From the NCBI RefSeq assembly GCF_003443995.1, contig NZ_QWEY01000014.1, positions 33,735 to 97,734 on the forward strand: DNA of 64,000 nt, given 5' to 3'. The translations under genes and the position numbers were made by a program. Shown piece by piece: positions 40,291 through 48,968 of the stretch. How positions within the stretch are numbered: position 1 is the first letter of the stretch; each line of letters opens with the position of its first letter. This stretch comes from Pseudotabrizicola alkalilacus. GTDB lineage: Bacteria; Pseudomonadota; Alphaproteobacteria; Rhodobacterales; Rhodobacteraceae. The notes beneath the pieces are model-generated. The model did no database searches and had not been told where the DNA came from. It was given only the letters and a program-made list of their open reading frames with translations.

Positions 40291-41220
40291 ATGGCCTTGG
40301 ATCGGCCCGACCTTCCCCTGAACGGTTTGCGCGTGTTTGAGGCGGCCCTGCGGCAGGGAAGCTTCACCCGCGCCGCCATCGAGTTGCGCGTCACGCAAGC
40401 GGCGGTCAGCCATCAGATTGCAAGACTGGAAGACCGGCTTGGCGTCACGCTATTCCTGCGCACATCCGGGGGGTTGGTGCCCACTGAGGAAGGGCGCGCA
40501 TTGTATCCAGTTGTAGAACACGGCTTTGACGCCATCGCCCGTGTGCTGGACCGGATCACCGGGCAGCGCCATATCGAAATCCTGAATGTCGGCGTTGTCA
40601 CTACCTTTGCCGTCGGCTGGCTTTTGCCGCGCCTCGCCGCTTTTCAACACAGCCATCCGGCAATTGATCTTCGGATATCGACGAACAACAACCGTGTAGA
40701 AATTCTACGTGAAGGTCTGGATATGGCGATACGCTACGGTGCTGGCAACTGGACCGGGTTGAAGGCCGAATTGCTGGTCGATGCGCCGCTGTCACCGCTT
40801 TGCGCGCCCTCTGTCGCGGATCGTCTCGCAACACCGGATGACCTGGGCCGGGAAGTGCTGCTGCGCAGCTATCGTGGCGATGAATGGCCGCGCTGGTTTG
40901 CTCGGGTCGACGGTGCCTGTCCGCCACTGACGGGCCCGATCTTTGATTCATCCGTCGCAATCGCAAATATCGCAGTGGATGGTGGCGGCGTAGCGCTGCT
41001 ACCTGTGGCGATGTTTATCCGCCACATTGATGAGGGGCGACTGGTGCAACCCTTTGCCGCTCAGGTCTCGGCGGGCAGCTACTACCTGACATGGCCCGCC
41101 GATCGGCCAGCCACACCGGAAATGGCGGATTTTGCGAAATGGCTTCACGCAGAGCTTCTTGACGAGAACGACACGGGCTATGCGGAGTATCGTGATAAAG
41201 GTGTCTCAGAAATCAGCTAA
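40291..41220 (+). CDS. LysR-family regulator (AmpR/GcvA-like)
   Basis: 309 residues. The N-terminal winged HTH (N-G-L-R-V-F-E-A-A-L-R-Q-G-S-F-T-R-A-A-I-E-L-R-V-T-Q-A-A-V-S-H-Q-I) is very AmpR/GcvA-like, followed by the LysR substrate-binding domain. Transcribed divergently from the beta-lactamase gene, as AmpR is. It would sense cell-wall fragments if truly AmpR, but GcvA-type regulators look similar. The start has GGGAG just upstream. Confidence 0.88.
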   Translation: MALDRPDLPLNGLRVFEAALRQGSFTRAAIELRVTQAAVSHQIARLEDRLGVTLFLRTSGGLVPTEEGRALYPVVEHGFDAIARVLDRITGQRHIEILNVGVVTTFAVGWLLPRLAAFQHSHPAIDLRISTNNNRVEILREGLDMAIRYGAGNWTGLKAELLVDAPLSPLCAPSVADRLATPDDLGREVLLRSYRGDEWPRWFARVDGACPPLTGPIFDSSVAIANIAVDGGGVALLPVAMFIRHIDEGRLVQPFAAQVSAGSYYLTWPADRPATPEMADFAKWLHAELLDENDTGYAEYRDKGVSEIS

Positions 41221-41313
41221 ATGATGCTTCACCCCAGTGCTCGGCCATGAAGCGAACGGCGGGTTAGGGCGGTCCATTACGGTCAGGACAGGCTTTCCAT
41301 CCCAACTCCAACT

Positions 41314-42219
41314 TCAGTCCTCCTTGGCAAAAGCACCCGGCGAAAGCCCCTCGTGCCGAACAAACGCCAGACCGAATGCGCTGGCGGACCCGTAACCGAC
41401 CTTCAGGGCGATCTCTGTATTTGTCAGCCCCCCCTGCCGCAGCAAAGTCTTGGCTACGGCCATGCGCCAGCCGGTCACGTAGTCCATTGGTGCGCGGCCA
41501 ACTTCCTTGCGGAACCTCTCGAAAAAGCCAGAGCGGGACATGCCCGCGTCCTTCGCCAGTTCCGATACGGAAAGGGCACCCGACGCCTCGCCGTGGATAC
41601 GCTGCAATGCAATGGCGAGTTGCGGATCTGACAGGCCGCGCAGCAGCCCCGGCGACAGGGGCGTCGCCGGACCCGAGCGCAGGGCCTCGATCAGCAAGAC
41701 TTCCAGCAAGCGCCCAAGTATCATGCCGCGTCCCGGCCTGTCGGCACGGGTCTCCTCGTGCAGCATCGGCACCAGGTCCATCAGGCGGCTGTGCCCGGAA
41801 ACATGAATCATGTCAGGCAGCAGCGATACGAGCAGGTTGCTGGCCGGCGAGTCAAAGCGGCAATGACCAACCAGAGCACGCACATCTACCGGAGCCTGTG
41901 GCAGACCAAGCCGGAAACGCCCGGGACTGGTTTCAAGCGGCAGGCGTGGCACATGCGCGGGCGGAGTGTCCTCGCTGGACATGGTAAAGCCTTGCAGGTG
42001 CGGGATCAGGACGAAATCGCCGGACGTCAGCGTGACCGGGTCACGCCCGGTGACGTGCAACCGGCACCGCCCTTCGACCATCGCGCAGTAGAAGGGGCTG
42101 TCCATGTCGCGCCGCTCTACCAGCCATTGGCCTCCCGCCTCGACCATCTTTGAGATCGAGACCGACGGCTTCAGCAATGTAACGACGTTGGAAAGCGGAT
42201 CTGACGGATTGTCGAGCAT
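41314..42219 (-). CDS. AraC-family regulator with N-terminal cupin
   Basis: 301 residues: an N-terminal cupin-type sensing domain (about 20-185; F-Y-C-A-M-V-E-G-R-C-R-L) and a C-terminal AraC double HTH (about 200-300; L-A-K-D-A-G-M-S-R-S-G-F-F-E-R-F and E-I-A-L-K-V-G-Y-G-S-A-S-A-F). Divergent from an SDR and an alpha/beta hydrolase, which it probably activates. Such cupin-AraC/SDR pairs are common detoxification-type modules; the ligand is unknown. Confidence 0.9.
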   Translation of the reverse strand: MLDNPSDPLSNVVTLLKPSVSISKMVEAGGQWLVERRDMDSPFYCAMVEGRCRLHVTGRDPVTLTSGDFVLIPHLQGFTMSSEDTPPAHVPRLPLETSPGRFRLGLPQAPVDVRALVGHCRFDSPASNLLVSLLPDMIHVSGHSRLMDLVPMLHEETRADRPGRGMILGRLLEVLLIEALRSGPATPLSPGLLRGLSDPQLAIALQRIHGEASGALSVSELAKDAGMSRSGFFERFRKEVGRAPMDYVTGWRMAVAKTLLRQGGLTNTEIALKVGYGSASAFGLAFVRHEGLSPGAFAKED

Positions 42220-42315
42220 AATCTGGACTATTGAGCAATCATTATGGATCTTCGTGTATATTATGTTCAGGCTCTGCCGTCTATCTCTCTGTCACACAAG
42301 GCAAGGAGATTTCAT

Positions 42316-43074
42316 ATGCCCCGCATTCTTATCACCGGTTGTTCTTCGGGTTTCGGTCAGGCCATCGCCAGGCTCTTCCTCGACCAGGGGTGGGATGTCA
42401 TCGCAACGATGCGCAGCCCCTCTGGGGAAGGCCTGCCAGAATCCGGCCGCCTGCAGCTGCTGCCCCTGAACGTGACTGACCCCGAAAGCATCGCCGCGGC
42501 GATTGGAGCAGCAGGACAGATCGACGCGTTGGTGAACAACGCCGGTGTCGGCATGCTCAATGTGCTGGAAGGTGCTGACATCGCCCGGGCCCGCGAACTG
42601 TTTGAAACCAACGTGCTGGGGGCCATGGCCATGACGCGCGCGGTGATGCCTGCCATGCGCGAGCGGCGCAGCGGTATCATCGTCAACGTCAGTTCCAGCG
42701 TGACGCTGCGCCCGCTGCCCGCCCTGTCGATCTACAGCGCCAGCAAGGCCGCGCTGAACGCCTTTACCGAAAGCTTCGCTCTCGAGGCAGCCGAATTTGG
42801 CATACGTGCCCGGCTCGTCCTGCCCGGAAGCGCGCCATCGACATCCTTTGGGCGCAATGCCGTGGCGCGGATGGGTATGGATGTGCCAGAGGCTTACCGG
42901 CCCTTCGTGCAGGCTTATTTCCAGAGCCTCCAATCATCGACCGAGAAGACCGGGGCGCACGATGTCGCTCAGGCCGTCTGGCGGGCCGTCACTGACGAGA
43001 CCGCGCCGATGAAGCTACCCGCAGGCGCGGACGCCAAAACCTGGTTCTCCGACGCAGGTCTTGCCACGGCCTGA
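42316..43074 (+). CDS. Short-chain dehydrogenase/reductase
   Basis: 252 residues from ATG 42316 with AAGGAG. SDR motifs: T-G-C-S-S-G-F-G, N-N-A-G-V-G near 75, catalytic Ser in V-S-S-S-V and Y-S-A-S-K near 140. The C-terminal third carries a substrate-binding insertion typical of the SDR5-like 'oxidoreductase' group. First gene of a two-gene operon under the divergent AraC. Confidence 0.92.
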   Translation: MPRILITGCSSGFGQAIARLFLDQGWDVIATMRSPSGEGLPESGRLQLLPLNVTDPESIAAAIGAAGQIDALVNNAGVGMLNVLEGADIARARELFETNVLGAMAMTRAVMPAMRERRSGIIVNVSSSVTLRPLPALSIYSASKAALNAFTESFALEAAEFGIRARLVLPGSAPSTSFGRNAVARMGMDVPEAYRPFVQAYFQSLQSSTEKTGAHDVAQAVWRAVTDETAPMKLPAGADAKTWFSDAGLATA

Positions 43075-43114
43075 CCCATGCGCTCCTGCCAGCCCTTTCG
43101 AAAGGAAAAGCACA

Positions 43115-44053
43115 ATGAACAGATTGATCGCACTGTCCCGCGCCCTGCCGACGCCAGAGCCCGAGATCACCGTAGCCTATACGCCGATCCGGCTGCCCAT
43201 GCCGGGCCGCCAACCGCTTGAGCTGCGCCTGACGGCACCTGCTGCCGGGGTGGACCTGCCCATCGTGATCCTGTCGCATGGCTTCGGTCCCTCCAACTAC
43301 ATCCCCTCCAAAGACGGCTATGCCCCGCTTGCGCAATTCTGGGCCGAACGGGGGATGGTCGTGATTCAGCCGACCCACGCCAGTTCCCGGGTCGGCGGGC
43401 TGGACCCCGACTTGCCCGATGGGCCGTTCTTCTGGCGCGAGCGGGTGGCGGAAATGCGCGCCATCCTCGACCAGCTGGTCGAGGTTGAGCGGCAGGCACC
43501 TGCCGTGGCCGGGCGATTGCACCATGACCGGATTGCGGTGGCCGGTCATTCCTTTGGCGGGTTCACCTGCAGCCTGCTCCTCGGTGCGCAGCTGCAAGAC
43601 GAGGACTTTTCCGACCTGCGCATCCGTGCTGGTATCCTGCTGGCCTCTCCGGGCCGTGGTGGCGCGGACCTGACACCCGAGAACGCGGCGCGCTTTCCGT
43701 TCTTCGACGTTGACTTCAGCGGTATCAGCACCCCGACGCTCGTGGTTTGCGGTGCCGACGACGACCCCCATTTCACGCCTCGCGGCCCCGACTGGCATGC
43801 GGACGCTTTTCATGACGCACCCGGTGCCGATTCCTTACTGACGATCAACGGCGTCGGCCATGGTCTGGGCGGTATCGCGGGATGGGACGCGCGCGAAACC
43901 GAAGCAGAAGACCCCGACGCGCTGGAGGCCACGCGGCGGCTGACTCTGGCTTGGTTGAGGACCACGTTTGCCATCGAGCCCCCTGCTTGGATCCAAAGCC
44001 AGTCCGCACTCCAAGAAGTCGCGGCGTCCATTGCAGAAATCAGGTTGAGATAG
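43115..44053 (+). CDS. Alpha/beta hydrolase (PAF-acetylhydrolase/chlorophyllase-like)
   Basis: 312 residues from ATG 43115 (AAAGGAA upstream). The nucleophile elbow G-H-S-F-G-G, oxyanion segment L-S-H-G-F-G and a late G-V-G-H-G-L with the catalytic His are visible; the Asp is likely in C-G-A-D-D-D-P. The pattern matches the PAF-acetylhydrolase/chlorophyllase-type branch. No signal peptide is evident. Co-transcribed with the SDR 40 bp upstream; substrate unknown, ester hydrolysis likely. Confidence 0.87.
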   Translation: MNRLIALSRALPTPEPEITVAYTPIRLPMPGRQPLELRLTAPAAGVDLPIVILSHGFGPSNYIPSKDGYAPLAQFWAERGMVVIQPTHASSRVGGLDPDLPDGPFFWRERVAEMRAILDQLVEVERQAPAVAGRLHHDRIAVAGHSFGGFTCSLLLGAQLQDEDFSDLRIRAGILLASPGRGGADLTPENAARFPFFDVDFSGISTPTLVVCGADDDPHFTPRGPDWHADAFHDAPGADSLLTINGVGHGLGGIAGWDARETEAEDPDALEATRRLTLAWLRTTFAIEPPAWIQSQSALQEVAASIAEIRLR

Positions 44054-44099
44054 AGATAAAATTCAGCGGCAGATTTGTCCTGCTCATCGGACACTCGTC

Positions 44100-44559
44100 C
44101 CCTGAAAATACTGCAAGATGCACGAATGGTCGCTTCAACGGGCCGCAACGCAGTATCTCGATTGACTGGCGAACGGCAGCAAAGGGCCGTGTGTGTCGAA
44201 GGCGGCACCGAGGGAGCGTGAATACCCGACGCTGCCACACCGCGATCATCGACCGCCATGCCACTGCGATCATTCTCATCCGCAAGAACGGGCGACCGTG
44301 GAAAGAAGACTGCCCGGCAGCTATAGCTCGGAACGAAACCCTGCGCGCTACCCGACACTACGGCAGGGCGTTCAGGGAGCGCTGGACTGGATCCCACATC
44401 CGAAGCCGGATCGAGGCGAAGATGCGCTGCCTCAAGGTCTTCGAAGAACGAATTTCTGCAAGAGAGCCTGGCTGCCAAACCACCGTAATCCCGATCCATA
44501 TCGCCCCAATGAACCGCTTCTTGGCCCTCGGAACGGCCGGGATCGTTCGTGTCGGCTGA
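44100..44559 (+). pseudogene. IS5-family transposase remnant (C-terminal part)
   Basis: The C-terminal DDE-domain region of an IS5-type transposase is readable from about 44220: R-R-C-H-T-A-I-I-D-R, I-R-K-N-G-R-P-W-K, A-I-A-R-N-E-T-L-R-A and the catalytic-Glu region R-S-R-I-E-A-K-M-R-C-L-K. Upstream of this the sequence is degenerate and the N-terminal half is missing. The following stretch to about 44615 (A/G-rich, ending in GCAACAACGCC) resembles the end of such elements. Confidence 0.75.
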
Positions 44560-44576
44560 TGCTTGCCGGGAAAGGG

Positions 44577-44885
44577 GGCATCATGCCTCAGGCATGAGCT
44601 GCGCAACAACGCCCAATTAGATAACTGATTTTCGCTTCGGGAGTTACATGAGAAGCAGTTCAACGTCGGCCATCATCGAGGTCATTGAAGGTCAGGTTCA
44701 CGGTGCAACAGAAATTGGGCAGCGTGAGGGCCGCCTTCGCCCCTTCCCTCTGCCCATGCCATTCTGCAAGCGTGGTACGAATATTTGGCTCAGATGTCTG
44801 CCAGTGGTCGGCGCGGTCGTCCCGCACTCTTCATCGGACGGCCATTGCAACAATTGTGAGCCATGGCTCGCCACAAGACAAGATT
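44577..44885. other. 309-bp region without a supportable gene
   Basis: Lies between the IS5 remnant and the racemase stop. Short open frames on both strands have no family resemblance. The first about 40 bp may still belong to the IS end. Confidence 0.45.
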
Positions 44886-45599
44886 TTAGACTTCCGAAAG
44901 TTCCTTCTTGCGCGGAAAGTCGTATGAGCCAATCTTCGATGTGCGATAGCCACCGCCGACCAGACCCTCGGCCAACTTGATGGCGGCGCTCACTCCGTCG
45001 ATCACGGGCATCCCTGTCCGGGCTTCGAGCCTTGCACACAAATCGGACATTCCGGCGCAGCCAAGCAATACGGCCTCGGCACCGTCCTGTTCGCGGGCGG
45101 CGCGGATTTCGTGTATGAGGCGGGCTTCACTGGTTTCGGGATCTTGCTCCAGCGCCAGAACTGGCATGTTGACCGAGCGGACGTTGCGGCAGCGGGCCGA
45201 GGCACCGTAGGCGGCGACCAGATTCTCAATGATCGGGACGGAGCGGGGTAGGGTGGTGACGATAGAGAACCGATTGGCAATGGTGGAGGCGACTTGGACC
45301 CCGGCTTGACAGATGCCGACGACCGGGCCGTGCGCCACCTCGCGTGCGGCGGCCAGGCCCGGGTCGTCGAAGCAAGCAATAACATAGGCGTCGATGCCTC
45401 GTGTTTCTCCCGCACGTATCAGGTCGAGCATGGCGGGGACGGCCAGTGCTTCGTCTGCATGACCTTCGATGCTTGCGGGGGTGCCCTCGGTGTTGACCGC
45501 TTCGATCACAGTGCCGGCAAAGGCGACGCGGCGCGCGTTGGCGCCGATCTGTGCGGTCATCGAGCTTGTGGAGTTGGGATTAATGAGAAGGATGCGCAT
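44886..45599 (-). CDS. Asp/Glu/hydantoin racemase family protein
   Basis: 237 residues from ATG 45599, overlapping the upstream gene stop by one base (ATGA). Family marks: R-I-L-L-I-N-P-N-S at the N-terminus, first catalytic Cys in V-I-A-C-F-D-D-P (about residue 79) and second in L-L-G-C-A-G-M (about 184). Such enzymes racemise 5-substituted hydantoins, allantoin or aspartate/glutamate. In this locus, with amidohydrolases and a peptide ABC system, a cyclic ureide or hydantoin substrate is plausible. Confidence 0.9.
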   Translation of the reverse strand: MRILLINPNSTSSMTAQIGANARRVAFAGTVIEAVNTEGTPASIEGHADEALAVPAMLDLIRAGETRGIDAYVIACFDDPGLAAAREVAHGPVVGICQAGVQVASTIANRFSIVTTLPRSVPIIENLVAAYGASARCRNVRSVNMPVLALEQDPETSEARLIHEIRAAREQDGAEAVLLGCAGMSDLCARLEARTGMPVIDGVSAAIKLAEGLVGGGYRTSKIGSYDFPRKKELSEV

Positions 45600-46249
45600 C
45601 AGTCCACCTGTTCGGAAGCGTGAACGGTTGCAGGCATCGGCGGGGTGGGCATGACGAACTGCCGGTCCGAGGCAATGTAATTGTCGGCATGCAGCCGGGC
45701 GATGGGCTGGTAGACATCCGGGTTCACATAACGTCCGGCCGCATCCAGACAGTTGCGGTGGATATGCATCTGCAACACCTCGCCGATCACGATCAGCCGT
45801 CGCCCATATTCCAGCAACCGGTCCACCCGGCATTCCATCGCGCAGGGACTTTCGACGATACGGCGGGCGCGGATGTGCTGGCAAGGGGCGGAGGTAAGGC
45901 CTGCCAGCGCCACCTCATCTACATCGGCGGCCACGGGCAGGCCGCAGACCAGCATACCGTCGGCCAGCGCCATATCGACCATGTTGACGACGAACTCGCC
46001 ATCGCGGCGGATATTGCGCACAGTATCCTTATCCTGACCGTCGGGGCGGGTCTGGATGCCGAGGATCACCAGCGCCGGGTCATGCGAGAAAACGTTGAAA
46101 AAGCTCATCGGGGCCGCGTTGTCATGTCCGGTTTCGGACAGTGTGGAAACCAGCGCTATGGGGCGGGGCCCGATGAAGTTGGTCAGCAGCCGGTAACGGT
46201 CGTTCGCTTCCATCCGAGTGAAGTCGAAGGCCATGTTCTGTTGATTCAT
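45599..46249 (-). CDS. Flavin reductase-like FMN-binding protein
   Basis: 216 residues from ATG 46249 with AGAGGG. The flavin reductase-like split-barrel pattern is clear: I-G-P-R-P-I-A-L-V-S-T, N-A-A-P-M-S-F-F-N, V-R-N-I-R-R-D-G-E-F-V-V-N. These proteins bind FMN and reduce flavin or act as NAD(P)H-dependent oxidoreductases; no partner monooxygenase is adjacent. Translationally coupled to the racemase gene and divergent from a GntR regulator. Confidence 0.88.
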   Translation of the reverse strand: MNQQNMAFDFTRMEANDRYRLLTNFIGPRPIALVSTLSETGHDNAAPMSFFNVFSHDPALVILGIQTRPDGQDKDTVRNIRRDGEFVVNMVDMALADGMLVCGLPVAADVDEVALAGLTSAPCQHIRARRIVESPCAMECRVDRLLEYGRRLIVIGEVLQMHIHRNCLDAAGRYVNPDVYQPIARLHADNYIASDRQFVMPTPPMPATVHASEQVD

Positions 46250-46300
46250 TCTGTTGCCCTCTGGATCGCGGATGGCATAGCGCCTATAGTGTCCAACATG

Positions 46301-46310
46301 ATTGTCGACA
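46301..46310. promoter_or_regulatory. GntR/FadR-type operator (ATTGTCGACA)
   Basis: ATTGTCGACA lies in the divergent promoter between the flavin reductase and GntR genes, with a nearby second TTGTTGTCAA at 46313-46322. The same core TTGTCGACA recurs at 47194-47202. Palindromic TNGTnnnACNA sites are typical for FCD-class GntR proteins. Confidence 0.65.
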
Positions 46311-46390
46311 TTTTTGTTGTCAATAGAAACATGAGGCCGATTGACTTCCGTGTCTCGTCGGCAAGAATGTGGTGAGGAACGAGGAAGCAC

Positions 46391-47077
46391 ATGTATCAGC
46401 GCAAGGAAGTCAACGCCGGACCGGCCGCCGAAATCTGCGAAAGGGTCTGGCTTTCCATCGCGGAACGCAAGCTGCGCCCAGGTACCCGACTGAAAGAAGA
46501 ACAACTGGCCGAGGTGTTCGAGGTCAGCCGCGCCCGTGTGCGGCAAGCACTTGCGATGCTGGAAAGCGACGGGCTGGTGACTATTTTGCCGAATCGCGGC
46601 GCATTCGTAGCCGAACCGGGCGTGGATGAGGCGCGCGACGTGTTCCATTTCCGCCGTCAGGTCGAGGCGCGGGTGATGGAGCGGCTTATCGCCACCATCG
46701 ACGCCAAGGATATTCCCCGGCTTGAGGCGCACCTGACGATGGAACGCGACGCCGATCTGCGGGGCGACACAACTGCGACCATCCGGCTGTCCGGCGGGTT
46801 TCACCTGCTGCTGGCCGAACTGTCCGGATCTGCCTTTCTGTCCAGCATGTTGCGCGACCTGATTTCCCGCTCGACTCTCATCACCACGATGTATCGGCGG
46901 CATGTCCACCACAACTGTGGCCCCGACGAACATGCGGCGCTGATCGAAAGCATCCGGGCCCGCGATCTGAACGGTGCGCTTCGATTGATGGAGGCTCATC
47001 TGCGCCACGTCGAGGAAGAACTGGACCTGACCGAAGGCGTTCCCGTGTTGCGCGATCTCCGCGAGGCGCTGACCTGA
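46391..47077 (+). CDS. GntR-family regulator, FCD (FadR) subfamily
   Basis: 228 residues. An N-terminal winged HTH (about 12-75; L-K-E-E-Q-L-A-E-V-F-E-V-S-R-A-R-V-R-Q-A-L) is followed by an all-helical FCD domain with metal-ligand His residues (G-G-F-H, P-D-E-H-A, M-E-A-H). Shared operator cores on both sides suggest it controls the leftward flavin reductase/racemase pair and the rightward transporter/amidohydrolase operon. Confidence 0.92.
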   Translation: MYQRKEVNAGPAAEICERVWLSIAERKLRPGTRLKEEQLAEVFEVSRARVRQALAMLESDGLVTILPNRGAFVAEPGVDEARDVFHFRRQVEARVMERLIATIDAKDIPRLEAHLTMERDADLRGDTTATIRLSGGFHLLLAELSGSAFLSSMLRDLISRSTLITTMYRRHVHHNCGPDEHAALIESIRARDLNGALRLMEAHLRHVEEELDLTEGVPVLRDLREALT

Positions 47078-47193
47078 ACTGATCCTTTACCCCTTTTTCC
47101 CGACGCTGACCGCCAGCAAGCGGGTGAAATCCTGCTGCCCGATATTTGGCGATCTGATGAAAGATTTTGCATCATCTGAATGCTAGACAAAAT

Positions 47194-47203
47194 TGTCGAC
47201 AAA
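47194..47203. promoter_or_regulatory. GntR-type operator (perfect TTGTCGACAA)
   Basis: A perfect 10-bp palindrome about 130 bp upstream of the binding-protein gene, within AT-rich DNA with a TTGACA-like hexamer at 47209. Matches the site in the GntR/flavin reductase gap. Confidence 0.65.
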
Positions 47204-47333
47204 ATGATTGACACAAAAGTCGTCAGGCTCGAAGGTCAGAGGGTCGCCGGATGGAATCGCTCCGGCAGACCTTTGCAACCGCCGGATACCCTCGCCGCAG
47301 TTGAGGGAACCCGGCCCCTGACAGGGACTGACC

Positions 47334-48899
47334 ATGACCAAAACCAGAGCCTCGCTTTTGTCCTGCGTCGCAATTGCCTGCCTTGCGGGCGATGTGTCGG
47401 CCGAGACGCTGCGCTGGGGGGCGGCGCGCGACATCAACTCGCTTGATCCGTACTCCTATGGGTCAACCTTCACGATCAGCTTTCTGAACCACGTTTACGA
47501 AGGGCTGGTCCGCTACAACGAGAACCTTGAGATCGAGCCTGCTCTGGCCACCGAATGGGAAGTGCTGGAGGGCAATGTCTGGCGGTTCAAGTTGCGTGAG
47601 GGGGTCAAATTCCACGATGGCGCCGAGTTCACGGCGGACGACGTGGTGGCGTCGCTCACCAGGGTCAGCCACCCGGATTCGCCGCTGCGGGGCAACCTGC
47701 CAGCCTATGTGTCTTCGGCCAAGGTGGATGACTACACAGTCGATATCACTGTGAACGGCACCTATCCGCTGCTCCTGAACGATCTGACCAACATCCATAT
47801 TTTCGATGGCGGCTGGCTGGCAGAACACAAGGCCGAAGTGCCGACGGATGTGGCGAAAAAGGTCGAAGGCTATCCCACATTCAACGCCAATGGCACCGGG
47901 CCGTTCATCGTGGAAAGCCGTGTGCCGGACAGCAAGACCGTGCTGGTGGTGAACGAAGGATGGTGGGATGCGCCAAAGCACAATCTCACCAAGATCGAGT
48001 TCATGCCCATTGCTTCGGACGCGACCCGCGTGGCGGCCCTGTTGTCGGGCGAGATCGACTTTACCGAAAAGGCACCGATACAGGATATTCCGCGGCTGGA
48101 GGCGACCCCAGCGGTGAAGGTGCTGGAGGGCAGCGAGCTGCGCACCATCATGTTCGGCTTTTCCTTTGCCGACACGCTGAGGGACGGCAAGCCAAACCTC
48201 TTCAAGGACAAAAAGATGCGTGAGGCGTTGGCGGCGGCGCTCGACCTGCCGCTGATTCAGCAACGGGTGATGCGCGGCAAATCGCGGCTGGCGGGCACTG
48301 TGATTGCCCCCGCGATTCCGGGCTATGACGAAGCGCTGGACACGCCATCGGCCTATGATCCGGACAAAGCGGCGGCGCTGATCAAGGAACTGGGCGCAGA
48401 GGGCTATGAGTTCGAGATCGTCTGTGCCAACGACATGTGGCTGAACGAGGAAGAAATCTGTAACGCCATGGTGTCTATGCTGACCAGAGCCGGGCTGAAA
48501 CCTGTTCTGTCGATCGGGCCAAACGCGGTGCAGCAGGTCAAGCAGACCAACGGCGAGTCCGATATGTTCAGCTTTGGCTGGGCAAACGAACCGATGCTGG
48601 ACAGCTATTCCATCCTGCTGCAGGTCTTCCATTCCAGAACCGACAACGCCGGCGTGTTCAACTGGGGTGGCTGGGTCTATCCTGAGCTGGACAAGCTGGT
48701 TGACGCTGCCGCAACCGAGCTGGACCGCACCAAGCGTCTGGGGATGCAATCCGAGGCGCTGAAGATAGTGAAGGACGAATTGATCATGCTTCCCTTCCAT
48801 CAGCAGCCGATGGCCTGGGCCACGTCTGACAAGGTGGACGCCGTCGTGCAGCTGTCGGACAACAAGGGTCGCCACTGGCTGACCCGCATGGCCGAATGA
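47334..48899 (+). CDS. Peptide-type ABC transporter substrate-binding protein
   Basis: 521 residues with a signal peptide (1-24, ending V-S-A-E). SBP family 5 blocks are present: W-G-A-A-R-D-I-N-S-L-D-P-Y, L-A-T-E-W-E-V-L...W-R-F-K-L-R-E-G-V-K-F-H and R-E-A-L-A-A-A-L-D. It binds a peptide or small amide in the periplasm for the permeases that follow. A strong hairpin directly after the stop may set higher expression of this gene. Confidence 0.9.
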   Translation: MTKTRASLLSCVAIACLAGDVSAETLRWGAARDINSLDPYSYGSTFTISFLNHVYEGLVRYNENLEIEPALATEWEVLEGNVWRFKLREGVKFHDGAEFTADDVVASLTRVSHPDSPLRGNLPAYVSSAKVDDYTVDITVNGTYPLLLNDLTNIHIFDGGWLAEHKAEVPTDVAKKVEGYPTFNANGTGPFIVESRVPDSKTVLVVNEGWWDAPKHNLTKIEFMPIASDATRVAALLSGEIDFTEKAPIQDIPRLEATPAVKVLEGSELRTIMFGFSFADTLRDGKPNLFKDKKMREALAAALDLPLIQQRVMRGKSRLAGTVIAPAIPGYDEALDTPSAYDPDKAAALIKELGAEGYEFEIVCANDMWLNEEEICNAMVSMLTRAGLKPVLSIGPNAVQQVKQTNGESDMFSFGWANEPMLDSYSILLQVFHSRTDNAGVFNWGGWVYPELDKLVDAAATELDRTKRLGMQSEALKIVKDELIMLPFHQQPMAWATSDKVDAVVQLSDNKGRHWLTRMAE

Positions 48900-48904
48900 T
48901 CCTT

Positions 48905-48937
48905 GCAGCCCGGTCCCCACAACGGGGACCGGGCTGC
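48905..48937 (+). repeat. 14-bp perfect hairpin between binding-protein and permease genes
   Basis: GCAGCCCGGTCCCC and GGGGACCGGGCTGC pair perfectly around an ACAAC loop, 5 bp after the binding-protein stop. No U-tract follows. It would block a permease start at 48903 and supports the TTG at 48969. Confidence 0.8.
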
Positions 48938-48968
48938 CGCAGATGATCCGCAACCGGGGGGCAATGCC

